This document shows, one piece after another, positions 8,139 to 19,425 of a DNA stretch of 64,000 bases; position 1 is the first letter of the stretch, and each line of letters opens with the position of its first letter. Location of the stretch: positions 559,694 to 623,693 of the forward strand of contig NZ_MQWD01000001.1 of NCBI RefSeq assembly GCF_002283365.1, in the 5' to 3' direction. The DNA comes from Rubrivirga marina. Its GTDB lineage: Bacteria > Bacteroidota > Rhodothermia > Rhodothermales > Rubricoccaceae. The position numbers and the translations under genes are program-made. The notes beneath the pieces were generated by a model. The model made no database searches, was not told the origin of the DNA, and worked only from the letters and a program-made list of their open reading frames with translations.

Positions 8139-8912
8139 TTAGACGACGGTGACGGTGATGCCGGACTCCTCCATCTGGGAGACCATGCCGGCCGGGATCG
8201 CCTCGCTCGTGATCACCTGGTGGACCTGCTCGGTGCCGCACATCCGGCCGAAGCTGCGGAGTCCGAACTTCGAGGCGTCCGCCACGACGATGACCTGCTC
8301 GGCCGCCTCGATCATGCGCGTGTTGAGGTGCGCCTCCAACGCGCTCGACGTCGTCAGGCCATACTGCAGGTCGAACCCGTCGACCCCGAGGAACAGCTTG
8401 CGGCACGAGAACTGGCCGAGCACCATCTCCGCGATCGGGCCCGCCACCGAGGTCGAGGTGTGACGAACGACTCCGCCGAGCATGTGGACTTCGATGCCAG
8501 GGACGCCGGTCAGCTCTAGGGCCACGTTCATCGCGTTCGTGACGACGCTCAACCCTACCCGGTCCCTGAGCCGGCCGAGTTGGGCGGCCACCTGACGCAC
8601 GGTCGTCCCCGAGGCGAGGATGACGCGGTCGTGGTCGTCGATGAGCGCCGCTGCCGCCGCGCCGATCTTCCGCTTCTCCTCGGCGTGCTGCTCCGCCTTC
8701 TCCGCAACCGGCCGGTCCCGGACGATGAGGCTCCGCGTCGTCGCGCCCCCGTGCGTCCGCTGGAGGAGGTTCTGCTCTTCGAGGAAGCTCAGGTCACGCC
8801 GGACCGTCACGTCCGACACGTCGAGGACCTCACTGAGCCCGGACACCGTCACGAACCCCTGGTCTTTTAGCGTCTGAAGAATGTGGTTGTGCCGTTCAGC
8901 CGGGAGTTGCAT
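8139..8912 (-). CDS. glpR: DeoR-family regulator, GlpR-like
   Basis: 257 residues from the ATG complement of 8910-8912 (MQLPAERHNHILQTL), which fits the family start. An upstream frame to 8933 is possible. The DeoR winged helix is clear: FVTVSGLSEVLDVSDVTVRRDLSFLEEQNLLQRTHGGA (residues about 20-57), followed by the ribose-5-phosphate-isomerase-like sensor domain with ILASGTTV (about 100), VVTNAMNVALEL and KLFLGVDGFDLQYGLTTSS. Such regulators bind a sugar phosphate; GlpR binds glycerol-3-phosphate and de-represses glp genes. Its place as the last gene of a complete glp cluster, 90 bases beyond glpF, makes GlpR the natural identity. That identity rests on context more than on residues. Confidence 0.85.
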   Translation of the reverse strand: MQLPAERHNHILQTLKDQGFVTVSGLSEVLDVSDVTVRRDLSFLEEQNLLQRTHGGATTRSLIVRDRPVAEKAEQHAEEKRKIGAAAAALIDDHDRVILASGTTVRQVAAQLGRLRDRVGLSVVTNAMNVALELTGVPGIEVHMLGGVVRHTSTSVAGPIAEMVLGQFSCRKLFLGVDGFDLQYGLTTSSALEAHLNTRMIEAAEQVIVVADASKFGLRSFGRMCGTEQVHQVITSEAIPAGMVSQMEESGITVTVV

Positions 8913-9002
8913 GTTGCGGTATGATGTGACCACCTCGTACGGACCCCGCGGGTCCCGTAGGTACGTGTCTCGAAACGGGTTCCGCGCAGCGCCGTTCCGG
9001 CC

Positions 9003-9710
9003 CTAACCGAGCAGCAGGTACAGCAGGCCAGCCAGCCCACCGCCGATCAACGGGCCGAGAATCGGGACGGCGCTGTAGCCCCAGTCGCTCGGCCCCTTGC
9101 CCGGAATCGGGAGCAGGGCGTGCACGATCCGTGGCCCCAGGTCACGAGCCGGATTGATGGCGTAGCCTGTGGTCCCGCCGAGGGCGAGACCGATCACGAG
9201 TACGACGAGGGCGACCGGCAGCGCGTCGAGCGCGCCCAGGCCCACCTCGGGCGCCGCGAGGAACAGGACGGCGAAGACGAGAACGAACGTCCCGATGACC
9301 TCGGAGGCCAGGTTGTCGGGCACCGAACGGATGGCCGGACCGGTCGCGAAGACGGCCAGCTTGGCGCCGGGGTCGTCGGTCTCGGCGAAGTGGAGCCGGT
9401 AGTGGACCCACACGAGCGCCGCGCCGAGCATCGCCCCGAGGAGCTGCGCCAGGAGGTACATCGGCACCAGCGCCCACTCGAACTTGCCGGCCACCGCCAG
9501 CCCGACCGTCACGGCCGGGTTGAGGTGCGCCCCGCTGGCGGCGGCGACGGTGAACACGGCCACGAACACGGCCATCGCCCACCCGAGCGTGATGACGATC
9601 CAGCCGCTGGCCTCGCCCTTCGTGCCGCGGAGCACGACGTTGGCGACGACGCCGTCGCCCAGGAGGAGGAGCAGGGCCGTCCCGATGAGTTCGCCGAGGA
9701 AGGGGGTCAT
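9003..9710 (-). CDS. glpF: Glycerol uptake facilitator (aquaglyceroporin)
   Basis: 235 residues with six hydrophobic helices and two half-helices. The pore motifs are HLNPAVTVG (about residues 62-70) and INPARDLGPR (about 187-196). The Asp after NPAR is the classical marker of glycerol-conducting members as opposed to water-only aquaporins. It is an inner-membrane channel for passive glycerol entry. It lies 24 bases downstream of the glpT-like gene and 90 upstream of glpR in the same direction, so it is the permeation step for the kinase and dehydrogenase encoded earlier in the run. Confidence 0.93.
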   Translation of the reverse strand: MTPFLGELIGTALLLLLGDGVVANVVLRGTKGEASGWIVITLGWAMAVFVAVFTVAAASGAHLNPAVTVGLAVAGKFEWALVPMYLLAQLLGAMLGAALVWVHYRLHFAETDDPGAKLAVFATGPAIRSVPDNLASEVIGTFVLVFAVLFLAAPEVGLGALDALPVALVVLVIGLALGGTTGYAINPARDLGPRIVHALLPIPGKGPSDWGYSAVPILGPLIGGGLAGLLYLLLG

Positions 9711-9734
9711 GGCGCTGGGGGAGGGAGGGGAGGG

Positions 9735-11054
9735 TCAGCCGCGGGGGCGGAGCCGGACGGTGAAGGCGAGGAGGAGGATGCCGATGAGCGTCGCGCCCAA
9801 GATGGAGTACAGCGCGGCGTCCCACGAGTGGTACTCGGCGAGGTACCCGATCCCCTTGCCCTGGATCATCCGGCCGATGTAGCCGAAGAGCCCGACGAAC
9901 CCGGCCGCTGTGCCGACGGCCTTCTTCGAGGTGAAGTCGAGGGCGGCCACGCCGAGCAACATGACGGGCGGGTAGATGAAGAAGCCGATCACCGCCAGGA
10001 GCGCCATGTCGATCCACAGCGCGCCCTCCGGCACCAACATGATCCCGGCAAAGGCGAGGAAGACGGGGATCATGCACAGGAAGCTGACCAGCCCGCGCCG
10101 GCCGCCGAGGCGGTCGGACACCCAGCCCATCAGGATCGTGCTGGCGATCCCCGAGAACTCGAGGACGAAGATGCCGAACCCGCCGCCCTCGACGCTGGCC
10201 CCCTTCACCTCGGCGAGGTACGTCGGCCCCCAGTCGAGCATGCTGTAGCGGGCCACGTACACGAACAGGTTGGCGATGGCGACGAGCCAGATGAGCGGGT
10301 TCGTGAGGACGTAGTCGACGAACAGCTCGCGGAAACTGAGCTCCCGTTCGTGGTCTTCCTTCTCATCCGGCGGGAAGTCGTCCTTGTACTCCTCGATGGG
10401 CGGCAGGCCCTCCGACTGGGGCGTGTCGCGGAGCCGCCAGAACAGGTACACGGCGCCGACGAGCGCCAGCACGCCGGGCACAAAGAACGCGTACTGCCAG
10501 CCCCCAAACGTCGTGATGCTGTAGGCCGCGATCAGGCCGATGAGGCCGCCGCCGATGTTGTGGGCCACGTTCCACACGCCGAACACCGAGCCCCGCTCGC
10601 GCACGCTGTACCAGTGGCCGAGCGACCGGCCGCACGGCGGCCACCCCATCCCCTGCACGAACCCGTTGAGGGTCCACAGCAGGAGGTGGACCGAGTACGA
10701 GTCCACCCAACCGAAGGCGAAGTTGCAGACGGCGCTCAGCAAGAGCCCCGCCGGCATGAAGTAGCGCGGGTTGCTCCGGTCGGAGAGCGACCCCATCAGG
10801 AACTTGCCCAGGCCGTAGGCGATCGCCGTGACGGCGAAGATGTTGCCGATGTCGTCCTTCGAGTACAGCAGCGCCTCCCCCATCGTGTCCGCCGCCACCG
10901 CGAGGTTGTTGCGGACGAGGTAGAAGGTGGCGTACCCGATGAAGGTGGCCTCCAGGATCTGCCATCGCATCTTGGGATACTTCCGCTGGACCTCGTCCTC
11001 GGGGAGGCGAGGCGCGGGGGGCGCGGGGGCGAACAGCGTGCGGAGCGAGGGCAT
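9735..11054 (-). CDS. glpT: Glycerol-3-phosphate transporter (MFS antiporter, GlpT)
   Basis: 439 residues, twelve predicted membrane helices in two halves joined by an acidic cytoplasmic loop (about residues 222-250, rich in Asp/Glu/Lys). The GlpT/UhpT organophosphate:phosphate antiporter signature is present in [38 protein letters not shown] and the N-terminal [11 protein letters not shown]. Members exchange external glycerol-3-phosphate for cytoplasmic phosphate. The preceding gene encodes a glycerophosphodiesterase that would release its substrate in the periplasm. The gene is 18 bases downstream of that one. Confidence 0.92.
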   Translation of the reverse strand: MPSLRTLFAPAPPAPRLPEDEVQRKYPKMRWQILEATFIGYATFYLVRNNLAVAADTMGEALLYSKDDIGNIFAVTAIAYGLGKFLMGSLSDRSNPRYFMPAGLLLSAVCNFAFGWVDSYSVHLLLWTLNGFVQGMGWPPCGRSLGHWYSVRERGSVFGVWNVAHNIGGGLIGLIAAYSITTFGGWQYAFFVPGVLALVGAVYLFWRLRDTPQSEGLPPIEEYKDDFPPDEKEDHERELSFRELFVDYVLTNPLIWLVAIANLFVYVARYSMLDWGPTYLAEVKGASVEGGGFGIFVLEFSGIASTILMGWVSDRLGGRRGLVSFLCMIPVFLAFAGIMLVPEGALWIDMALLAVIGFFIYPPVMLLGVAALDFTSKKAVGTAAGFVGLFGYIGRMIQGKGIGYLAEYHSWDAALYSILGATLIGILLLAFTVRLRPRG

Positions 11055-11072
11055 GAGACGGGCGTGCGGGGG

Positions 11073-12725
11073 CTAGCGGCCGACGGCGGCGAGCGCGCGG
11101 TCCGGGTAGTCGGAGATGAGGCCGTCGACGCCGAGGTCGACGAGCGCGCGCATGGCGGCCTCGTCGTTGACCGTCCACGGGATGACCTGGACGCCCCGCC
11201 GGTGGGCCTCCGCCACGAGCGCCGCGTCGACGAGGCGCTGGTGCGGGCTGTAGATGTCCGGCGTGAAGCTGAGCCGGTCGAGGTTCGCCGCCAGCCCGTC
11301 GTCGTTGTCGACGAGGAGGGCCATCGTGACCGTCGGGTCGATGGCGTGCGTGGCCTCGAGGGCGCGCGGGTCGAACGACTGGACGGTCGTCCGGCCGAGC
11401 ACGCCGTGGCCCGCGAGCACGTCGTAGAGCGCGCGGGCGTAGGCCGGCGGGCGCGGCGTGAACACGCTGTCGCGGGCCGGGCTCGACTTGATCTCGATGT
11501 TGTAGCGGACCGGCCCGAGCGCGTCCGGGCGCGGGTGCGCCTCGGCCAGGTCGAGGACTTGGGACAGGAGCGGCTTGACGGTCGGCATCGCCTCCTGGTC
11601 GGGGAAGCGCGGGTTGCCCCGGCGGCCGCAGTCGAACTGCGCGATCTCGGCGTACGTCATGTGTCCGAGGCTGTAGGCGTCCTCCTCGTGCTCCGGGATC
11701 GCCGTGCCGTCCGGCCGCGAACAGATCTCGGCGTTGAACCACGGCTCGTGCGAGAGGAGCACCTGGCCGTCGGCCGAGACGGCCACGTCCATCTCCAGCG
11801 TCGTCACGCCGAGGTCGAGGGCGCGTTGCATCGCCGGGAGGCTGTTCTCGGGGAGCAGGCCCCGCGCGCCGCGGTGCCCCTGAACGTCGAGGCCGGGCGC
11901 CGGGCCGAGGAGGCCGGCCATGGCCGCCGCGAACCGGCCGCCGATGGCCCGGTAGCTCGGCGCGTCGTAGTGGACCCGGTCGACCAGCGACAGGTCATCG
12001 GTCGTGATCATCCGGACGTGCGGGAGGTCGACGCTGGCCTGCTGGGCCTGGACCGTCTCCCAGTTCACGTAGCGGTCGGGCGCCGTGTGCGGCCCGATCT
12101 GCGCGAACACGACGGGCAAGCGCGGCTGGCCGAGGTCGCGCCGGAGGTCGTGGACGTAGCGCGTAAAGTGGCGGGCCCAGGTGTCGGGGCGGAGCGGGAA
12201 TCCGTGGAGCGTCTCGCGGTCGTTCGTGTCGCTCTCGCCCTGGAAAAAGAGGACGCCGGCGACCCGGCCCATCGGCTCGGCGGCGCGGACGCGCTTGAGG
12301 CACGAGCCGTAGAGCGAGGCGTCGTCGACGCTGGTGTGCCACTCCTCGATGATGGTGGCGCCCTTGGCGCACGGGATCAGCCCGATGACGAGGCCCGGGT
12401 AGCGGGCCTTGAGCGAGTCGGCGAAGGCGCGCGACGGGCCGAAGCCGGCGGCCGCGTCCAGCGAGACGGCGTCGACCTGGCCCTCCGGCGAGTCGACCGG
12501 CTCGACGGCGGCCCGCCAGCGGCCGTCGTTGCCGAAGACGTAGACCGACGGGTCGATGGCCTGGGTCTCGGGCAGCGGCGCGCGGCCCGACATGTTCGAC
12601 TGGCCGGCGAGCACGAACAGCGCCAGCCGCCCGACGTGCGCCGAGTCGACGCCGACGGCGGGCTGGGCCGCGACGGGCGCGAGGCCGGCGGCGGCGAGGA
12701 GGAGGAGGAGACGGAGGCGGACCAT
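11073..12725 (-). CDS. Fused acetyl-esterase (SASA/SGNH-type) and glycerophosphodiester phosphodiesterase
   Basis: 550 residues with a Sec signal peptide (1-20, ending AQPA). Residues about 35-275 are a sialate-O-acetylesterase-type carbohydrate esterase: FVLAGQSNMSGRAPLPE holds the serine nucleophile, FFQGESDTND the oxyanion-hole Gln/Gly/Glu block, and VHYDAPSYRAIG the catalytic His. Residues about 278-550 are a complete GDPD barrel: QGHRGARGLLPENSLPA, LEMDVAVSADGQVLLSHEP, YNIEIKSS, VQSFD and a VIPWTVND end. The second half should hydrolyse glycerophosphodiesters to glycerol-3-phosphate and an alcohol. The first should remove O-acetyl or similar acyl groups. The fusion sits between glpD and glpT, so the product can be imported at once. 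The link between the two activities is inference. Confidence 0.88.
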   Translation of the reverse strand: MVRLRLLLLLAAAGLAPVAAQPAVGVDSAHVGRLALFVLAGQSNMSGRAPLPETQAIDPSVYVFGNDGRWRAAVEPVDSPEGQVDAVSLDAAAGFGPSRAFADSLKARYPGLVIGLIPCAKGATIIEEWHTSVDDASLYGSCLKRVRAAEPMGRVAGVLFFQGESDTNDRETLHGFPLRPDTWARHFTRYVHDLRRDLGQPRLPVVFAQIGPHTAPDRYVNWETVQAQQASVDLPHVRMITTDDLSLVDRVHYDAPSYRAIGGRFAAAMAGLLGPAPGLDVQGHRGARGLLPENSLPAMQRALDLGVTTLEMDVAVSADGQVLLSHEPWFNAEICSRPDGTAIPEHEEDAYSLGHMTYAEIAQFDCGRRGNPRFPDQEAMPTVKPLLSQVLDLAEAHPRPDALGPVRYNIEIKSSPARDSVFTPRPPAYARALYDVLAGHGVLGRTTVQSFDPRALEATHAIDPTVTMALLVDNDDGLAANLDRLSFTPDIYSPHQRLVDAALVAEAHRRGVQVIPWTVNDEAAMRALVDLGVDGLISDYPDRALAAVGR

Positions 12726-12730
12726 GGAGG

Positions 12731-14337
12731 TCAGGCAGCGATGGGTTCGGTGGTGGAGGGCACGTCACCGACGACATAGCCGCGGGCGATCTCGACGAAG
12801 GCCTCGACCTGGCCGGCCTCCCACTCTTTGTCATGGCCGAGCTCGGCGGCCAGGAGCGCCGCGACCTCCGGAGCGGCCTCGATGCTGGCGCGCGCGTCGA
12901 GCAGGAGCGCCCGTGTGCGGCGGGCCAGCACGTCGTCAACGGTCCGCGCCAGCTCGTGGCGGGCCGCCCACGTCACCATGGCCCGGCAGTAGGGGAGGCC
13001 GGGGTGGAGGGGCTCGACGCCGCCGGGCATCTCGTCCGCCAACTGCCGGAGCGCGGGCGCGTCGTCCCCGTAGACGGTGAGGGCGGGGTCAGTGGGCGGG
13101 CCGCTGAGCCAGCCGTGGAGCCGGCGGTGCATCGTGACCGCCGGCCGCCGCTCCAGCCCGGCCGTCTTGGCCGCGGCGTCGACGGCGTCCTCGCCCATCT
13201 TCCGATACGTCGTCCACTTGCCGCCGGCGATCGTCACGAGGCCGGAGTCCGAGACGGTCAGCCAGTGGTCGCGCGAGATCGAGGCGGTCCGCTTCCCGCC
13301 GCCCTCGCTGACGAGCGGGCGGAGGCCGGCGAACGTGCTGAGCACGTCGGCCTCGGTGGGCTGGCGGGTGAGGTAGCGGCCGGCGTGCTCGAGGAGGAAC
13401 GCGACCTCGTCGTCGAGCGGCACCGGCTCGAGGTCGATCCGATCGACCGGCGTGTCCGTCGTCCCCACGACCACGCGGCCGTGCCACGGGACGGCGAACA
13501 GGACGCGGCCGTCGTCGGTGTGCGGGAGCATCAGCGCCGAGTCGCCCGGCAGGAAGTCGCGGTCGAGCACGAGGTGGACCCCCTGGCTCGGCCGGATCAC
13601 CGGCGCGGCGGCCGGGTCGTCCATGCGTCGGACCCCGTCCGTGAACACGCCCGTCGCGTTGACCACGACGCGCGCGAGGACCTCGTGCGCGTCCCCCGTC
13701 TCCATGTCCTCCGCCACGACGCCCCGCACCTTCCCCTCCTGCTTCATCAGGCGCGTGACGCGCATGTAGTTGAGCGGCACCCCGCCGAGATCGGCCACGG
13801 TCTGCGCGAGGTTGACCGCGAGGCGGCTGTCGTCGAACTGGCCGTCGTGGTAGAGCACGCCGCCCCGGAGCCCGTCGGGGTTGACGGTCGGGAGGTGGGC
13901 CAGCGTCTCGGCCGCCGAGAGCAGGCGCGACCGGCCGAACCCGAGCTTGCCGGCCAGCCAGTCGTAGAGCTTCAGCCCGACCCCGTAGTAGGCCCGCTCC
14001 CAGCGCTTGTAGCACGGGACCACGAACGGCTGGTCGTGAACGAGGTGCGGGGCGTTGCGGATAAGGTGGCCGCGCTCGCGGAGCGCGTCGAGCACGAGCC
14101 GGACATCGCCCTGCTGGAGGTACCGCACGCCGCCGTGGACGAGCTTCGTCGACCGGCTCGAGGTGCCCTTCCCGAAGTCGCTCGCTTCGAGGAGCAGGGT
14201 CGAGTAGCCGCGCGCCGCGGCGTCGACGGCCGTCCCGAGGCCGGTGGCCCCGCCGCCGACGACGACGACGTCCCAGTAGCCGGGGGTCTCCCGGAGCCGG
14301 TCGAGGAGCGCGGGGCGTGTCGGGGGGTCGAGGGGCA

Positions 14338-14338
<1 letters not shown>
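12731..14338 (-). CDS. glpD: Aerobic glycerol-3-phosphate dehydrogenase (FAD)
   Basis: 535 residues from the ATG complement of 14336-14338, whose A is shared with the TGA of glpK (TGATG). A longer frame to 15715 only reads antisense through glpK and is rejected. Features: FAD dinucleotide fold VVVVGGGATGLGTAVDAA (about residues 26-43), GTSSRSTKLVHGGVRYL (about 62-78), the substrate region FAVPWHGRVVVGTTDTP, GLRPLV and IAGGKWTTYRKMGEDAVDAA, and a C-terminal helical cap with two-zinc-independent DUF-like tail. It oxidises glycerol-3-phosphate to dihydroxyacetone phosphate and feeds electrons to quinone at the membrane. Confidence 0.95.
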
Positions 14339-15837
<1,499 letters not shown>

Positions 15838-15847
15838 GGCCGGGGGC

Positions 15848-17350
15848 TTACCAGGCGGGGTCAGCGATGGGATAGAGCGGCCGGCCGGTGTGGGCCTTGT
15901 AGAGCATGACGGGCAGGCCGGGCGTCACCACGTCGTCGGGCACGGCCGCCGCCAGCGCCTCGGCGTCGACCGCCACGGGGTAGCGCTCGCGGAGCGCGGC
16001 GACGACGCGGGGGAGCGAGCCGCGGGCCTTCGCCCGACGGGCGTCGGCGCGGACTTCGGCTGCGAGGGCCTCCGAGCCCAGGCCGAGGCCGTCGTAGTAG
16101 GCCTCGTGGCGCTGGCGGTACGCGGCGACGTCGGCGTCGCTGACGGTCGTCGTGTCGGCGACGTAGTCCACCATGGCCTGGTAGACCCACTTGTCGCGCC
16201 AGCGCCGGAGGTCGGCCGCCACCTCGGGCATCTCGTCCCAGCCCTGCGCGCGGGCCTGCCGCGTGAACGCCTCGTCGCGCAGCGTCAGGCCAACGGCGTC
16301 GTAGAGGCTGCCCTGGAACGCGTCGCGGCTGTCGGTCGAGAGCGGGTATCGCCGCGACGGGTACCGGCGGAGGAGGTCGCCCGCCGTGAGCTCGCCGTCG
16401 ACCGTGGTCGCCACGACGTCGCCGAGGCGGGCGCGGACGGCGTCGGCCGCGGGGCTCGGGTCGGTGGCGAGGGCCGAGGCGAGCGAGAGCGGCGGCGCGG
16501 CGAGCGTGGGCACCCACTCCCAGAGCGCGTCGGTGAGGGCCCGGAAGGCGCCCCCCTTGAGGGTGAGGCCCACCGGCTCCATGCGGCCCGTGACGTACTC
16601 GCGGGCGAGCGCCTTGGCCCGCTGCTGCTCGAGCGTCTGCCGGGCGCGGGTGCGCGCCTCGGCGTCGAGGCCGACCGGCTCGCGCTGCACGTCGGCGACC
16701 TCCACCACGAGGTACTGCCCGCCGGCCGCGATCGGCGCCGACGGCGTGCCCACCGGCAGGTCGCGGATGGCGTCGAGGACCGGCGCCGGCAGCTCGGCCG
16801 GGCTCAGGAACGGCGTCACGAAGTCCTCGGGCTGGAGCTCGACGTCCGCACGGGCGGCCAGCTGGCGGGCGAGCGCGGCGTCGAAGCCCTCCGCCTCGGC
16901 CGTCGCGCGGACCGACCGGGCCTCGTCCAGCGTCCCCGCCGGGATGTAGCGGAGGCGGACGCGGACGGCGTCCTCCTGAAGCACCTGCTGAACTTCGGCG
17001 TCGCTCACCGACACCCGGCGGTTGACCTCCCGCTCGAACACCTGCTCCACGAGCAGCTCGTCTTCGAGGTCGGCGAGCTGACCCCGGACGGCGGCCGTCG
17101 TGTCGAGGCGGAGCCGGTAGCCCTCCTGCGCGAGGAGCGCCTCGGCGACCATGTGGTCGAGGTAGGCCCGGCGCGGGTCCGGCCCCCGTTTGAGATGCGG
17201 GAAGCCCAGTTCGAAGCTCCGCGCGAAGTCCGCCGCGAGGATCGCCTCCTCCCCCACCGTCGCCACGACAAGCGCGTCGGGCGACGGATCGGGTGCCCCA
17301 CACGCGGCGGCCCAGACCGTGGCGGCCAGCACCGCGAGCCGGGCACCCAT
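15848..17350 (-). CDS. SurA/PpiC-like periplasmic chaperone lipoprotein
   Basis: 500 residues from the ATG complement of 17348-17350. The signal [17 protein letters not shown] has a lipobox with Cys at about residue 17, so it is likely a lipoprotein. The N-terminal part ([21 protein letters not shown], then [18 protein letters not shown]) is a SurA_N-type substrate-binding helical domain. A weak rotamase-like segment follows (about residues 130-215, with [16 protein letters not shown] and [18 protein letters not shown] as in PpiC parvulin domains). The C-terminal helical half is of unclear type. Such proteins escort outer-membrane beta-barrels and surface proteins across the periplasm. Its place between the sorted-protein genes and glpK suits that role for the upstream products. 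Catalytic rotamase activity is uncertain. Confidence 0.7.
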   Translation of the reverse strand: MGARLAVLAATVWAAACGAPDPSPDALVVATVGEEAILAADFARSFELGFPHLKRGPDPRRAYLDHMVAEALLAQEGYRLRLDTTAAVRGQLADLEDELLVEQVFEREVNRRVSVSDAEVQQVLQEDAVRVRLRYIPAGTLDEARSVRATAEAEGFDAALARQLAARADVELQPEDFVTPFLSPAELPAPVLDAIRDLPVGTPSAPIAAGGQYLVVEVADVQREPVGLDAEARTRARQTLEQQRAKALAREYVTGRMEPVGLTLKGGAFRALTDALWEWVPTLAAPPLSLASALATDPSPAADAVRARLGDVVATTVDGELTAGDLLRRYPSRRYPLSTDSRDAFQGSLYDAVGLTLRDEAFTRQARAQGWDEMPEVAADLRRWRDKWVYQAMVDYVADTTTVSDADVAAYRQRHEAYYDGLGLGSEALAAEVRADARRAKARGSLPRVVAALRERYPVAVDAEALAAAVPDDVVTPGLPVMLYKAHTGRPLYPIADPAW

Positions 17351-17380
17351 CGGGAAGCGGGGCCTGCGGTCCGCCACCAC

Positions 17381-19348
17381 CTACCGGGCCCGGGTGATCG
17401 GCCGCGCCACGCGGCCCTCCTCGGTCTCCACCACCACGACGTAGACCCCCGCGGCGTGCGCCGTCGAGTCCCACACGACGTCGGTCGATCCGGCCGGAGC
17501 CGGGCCGTCGAACAGCGTGGCGACCTCGCGGCCCAGCACGTCCTGGACACGGAGCCGAACGGTCCCCGCGCGGGCGAGGTCAAGGGTCAGCGTGGTCCGC
17601 CCACGAAACGGGTTGGGCGCCGCGCCGAGGCGGACCCGCCCGCCCGCCGGTTCGTCGGCGCGTCGGGTCCCGAACGAAACGCCCAGGACGGCCTCCGATG
17701 GGAGGCTGTAGACGAAGGGGTAGAAGACCGGCCACGCGCTGCTGCTCCGCTGGTAGTAGTCGGCGCCGGACTCCGAGTTGGTCCAGAGCGTGCCGTCGGG
17801 GAAGAACGAGAGGTCCTCGATCCCGTACGGGACCGTGATCGTGCTGTCGATCTCGGGCTCGGACCACCGCTGGAGCGCCTCCCGCCGGACGCGGAGGATC
17901 TCGGCCTCGCCCCGGCTCTGGCTCCGGTTCCGCGAGAAGAAGACGTAGGTCTGCCCCTCCACGTCGAACAGGTCCACGCCCTGCACGCTTCGCGGGAGCG
18001 CGTAGATGGCCGGATCGCCCCCGCTCGGGCGGCCGTCGGCGCCCAGCGGGTAGCCGTAGAGGTACGGCGCCTCCGTGCCCGACGGGCGCCAATCGCCGAC
18101 CCACAACGTGTCGCGGAAGGCCGAGACGAACGAGGCCCGGCCGTACACCGAGATCGTCCCCGTCGGGTCCGCCGCGAGGTCGACGTAGGGCGACGCCTCC
18201 GGGTCGTACGGCGGCAGCGGGTACCGCTCCAGCGTGCTCGACGACGACACGTAGATCGCCCCGTCGACGTAGGCGATGCCACCGGCGTGGGAGAATTCGA
18301 GCTCGCCCATGAGCCGGAACGTCCGGCGGACGTGGCCCGTCTCGGCGTCCATCTCGACCACCATCGACCGCCGCTGGCCCGTGATCCCACTCCGGGTCAG
18401 GTGGTAGTACGAGAGGTAGACGAGCGACGCCTCGTCCGAGACGTGGGTGGCCGTCCCCTGCGGGACGAACTCGTCGTTGACGTACGGCACGTAGAACCGG
18501 TGGCGCACCGTGGACTGGTTGTCCCGGATCCGCTGGTCCATCGGCATCAGCCCCTCCGACAGCGGGTAGTCGTGGTAGTCCGGCAGCCCGAGGTAGGGAC
18601 CGCCGTCGAACGGGACCGACGAGGTGAGGTACGCCTCGTCGGCGACGTAGTCGCGGACCGTCGCGGCGAGGAGCTGGCCGCTCAGGCGGCCCGTCATCGT
18701 GTAGCTCTCCGGCGTCCCGGCCGCCTCGGTGCCAACGAAGAAGGGGCGGGAGATCGGGAAGGGCGACGGGATGGCCATCGCCTGCGACTGCGAGCCCGCT
18801 GCCACGCCATCGACGTACAGGCCGAGGGACAGCGTCTGGGTCCCGATGTCGAACCCGACCGTCGCGGCCACCCAGACCGGCGCCCCCGGAGCCACGTCCG
18901 CGGAGGCGTCGAGGCGGAGGGTCTGGCCGGCCGCGCGGACCTCGAAGAACGGCCGCGCGTCGTCGAGACCGAGCGTGAACGTGCCCTCGCCCGAGATCTG
19001 GTTCGAGACGAGGACGGTCCGGCCGGTGGTGGCGGTCAGGACCACCCACGCCTCCGCCGTCAGACGGGGGCCGAACGGCTGCGACAGGGTCTCGGCGACG
19101 TCGCTTCGGAGCGTCGAGCCCGGGGCTTCGAACTCGGCCGCCAGGGGGGCCTGGAGGCCCCAGCCCCCCGGCCCGCGGGCCGGGAGGTCGCGGGCCGCGA
19201 GGTACGGGCCCTCCTCGATCCCGCTGGCGACGACGTCCGTCGAGAGCGCCGCGCGCCCCGGCAGGTACCGGAACACGATGTCCGCCGCTCGCGAGCCCGG
19301 CGAGGCCAGGAGCACGGCGAGAGTGAGAAGCGCCAGGCGGACAGTCAT
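17381..19348 (-). CDS. Secreted protein with LamG-like and propeller-like regions and Por-type sorting domain
   Basis: 655 residues. Signal peptide 1-21. Residues about 60-225 have the concanavalin-like jelly-roll pattern (LTAEAWVVLTATTGRTVLVS, then FEVRAAGQTLRLDASADVAPG). Residues about 250-560 are repeated strand segments of the type seen in beta-propellers (MVVEMDAETGHVRRTFRL, GIAYVDGAIYVSSS, LSFFPDGTLWTN). The end (GAAPNPFRGRTTLTLDLARA to YVVVVETEEGRVARPITRAR) is a type IX secretion sorting-type domain with the PNPF motif. It is therefore expected on the cell surface or released. It sits in the triad-glp run, 77 bases from its upstream neighbour. No enzymatic motif is recognised. Confidence 0.75.
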   Translation of the reverse strand: MTVRLALLTLAVLLASPGSRAADIVFRYLPGRAALSTDVVASGIEEGPYLAARDLPARGPGGWGLQAPLAAEFEAPGSTLRSDVAETLSQPFGPRLTAEAWVVLTATTGRTVLVSNQISGEGTFTLGLDDARPFFEVRAAGQTLRLDASADVAPGAPVWVAATVGFDIGTQTLSLGLYVDGVAAGSQSQAMAIPSPFPISRPFFVGTEAAGTPESYTMTGRLSGQLLAATVRDYVADEAYLTSSVPFDGGPYLGLPDYHDYPLSEGLMPMDQRIRDNQSTVRHRFYVPYVNDEFVPQGTATHVSDEASLVYLSYYHLTRSGITGQRRSMVVEMDAETGHVRRTFRLMGELEFSHAGGIAYVDGAIYVSSSSTLERYPLPPYDPEASPYVDLAADPTGTISVYGRASFVSAFRDTLWVGDWRPSGTEAPYLYGYPLGADGRPSGGDPAIYALPRSVQGVDLFDVEGQTYVFFSRNRSQSRGEAEILRVRREALQRWSEPEIDSTITVPYGIEDLSFFPDGTLWTNSESGADYYQRSSSAWPVFYPFVYSLPSEAVLGVSFGTRRADEPAGGRVRLGAAPNPFRGRTTLTLDLARAGTVRLRVQDVLGREVATLFDGPAPAGSTDVVWDSTAHAAGVYVVVVETEEGRVARPITRAR

Positions 19349-19425
19349 CGATCGGTGGGAGAAGCGAAGACGCCGACGGCCGGCCGTCCCTGGCCGCCGG
19401 CGTCACGAGCGTCGGCCGCGAGGGC

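Noticed and set aside
7800-8519. Plus-strand frame after the tRNA
   Set aside because: It overlaps glpR antisense and has no protein-like features after its first codons.
9120-12779. A 1219-codon plus-strand frame across the glp genes
   Set aside because: Antisense to glpF, glpT and the esterase-phosphodiesterase, whose motifs are complete. The frame has only His/Arg/Glu-rich low complexity.
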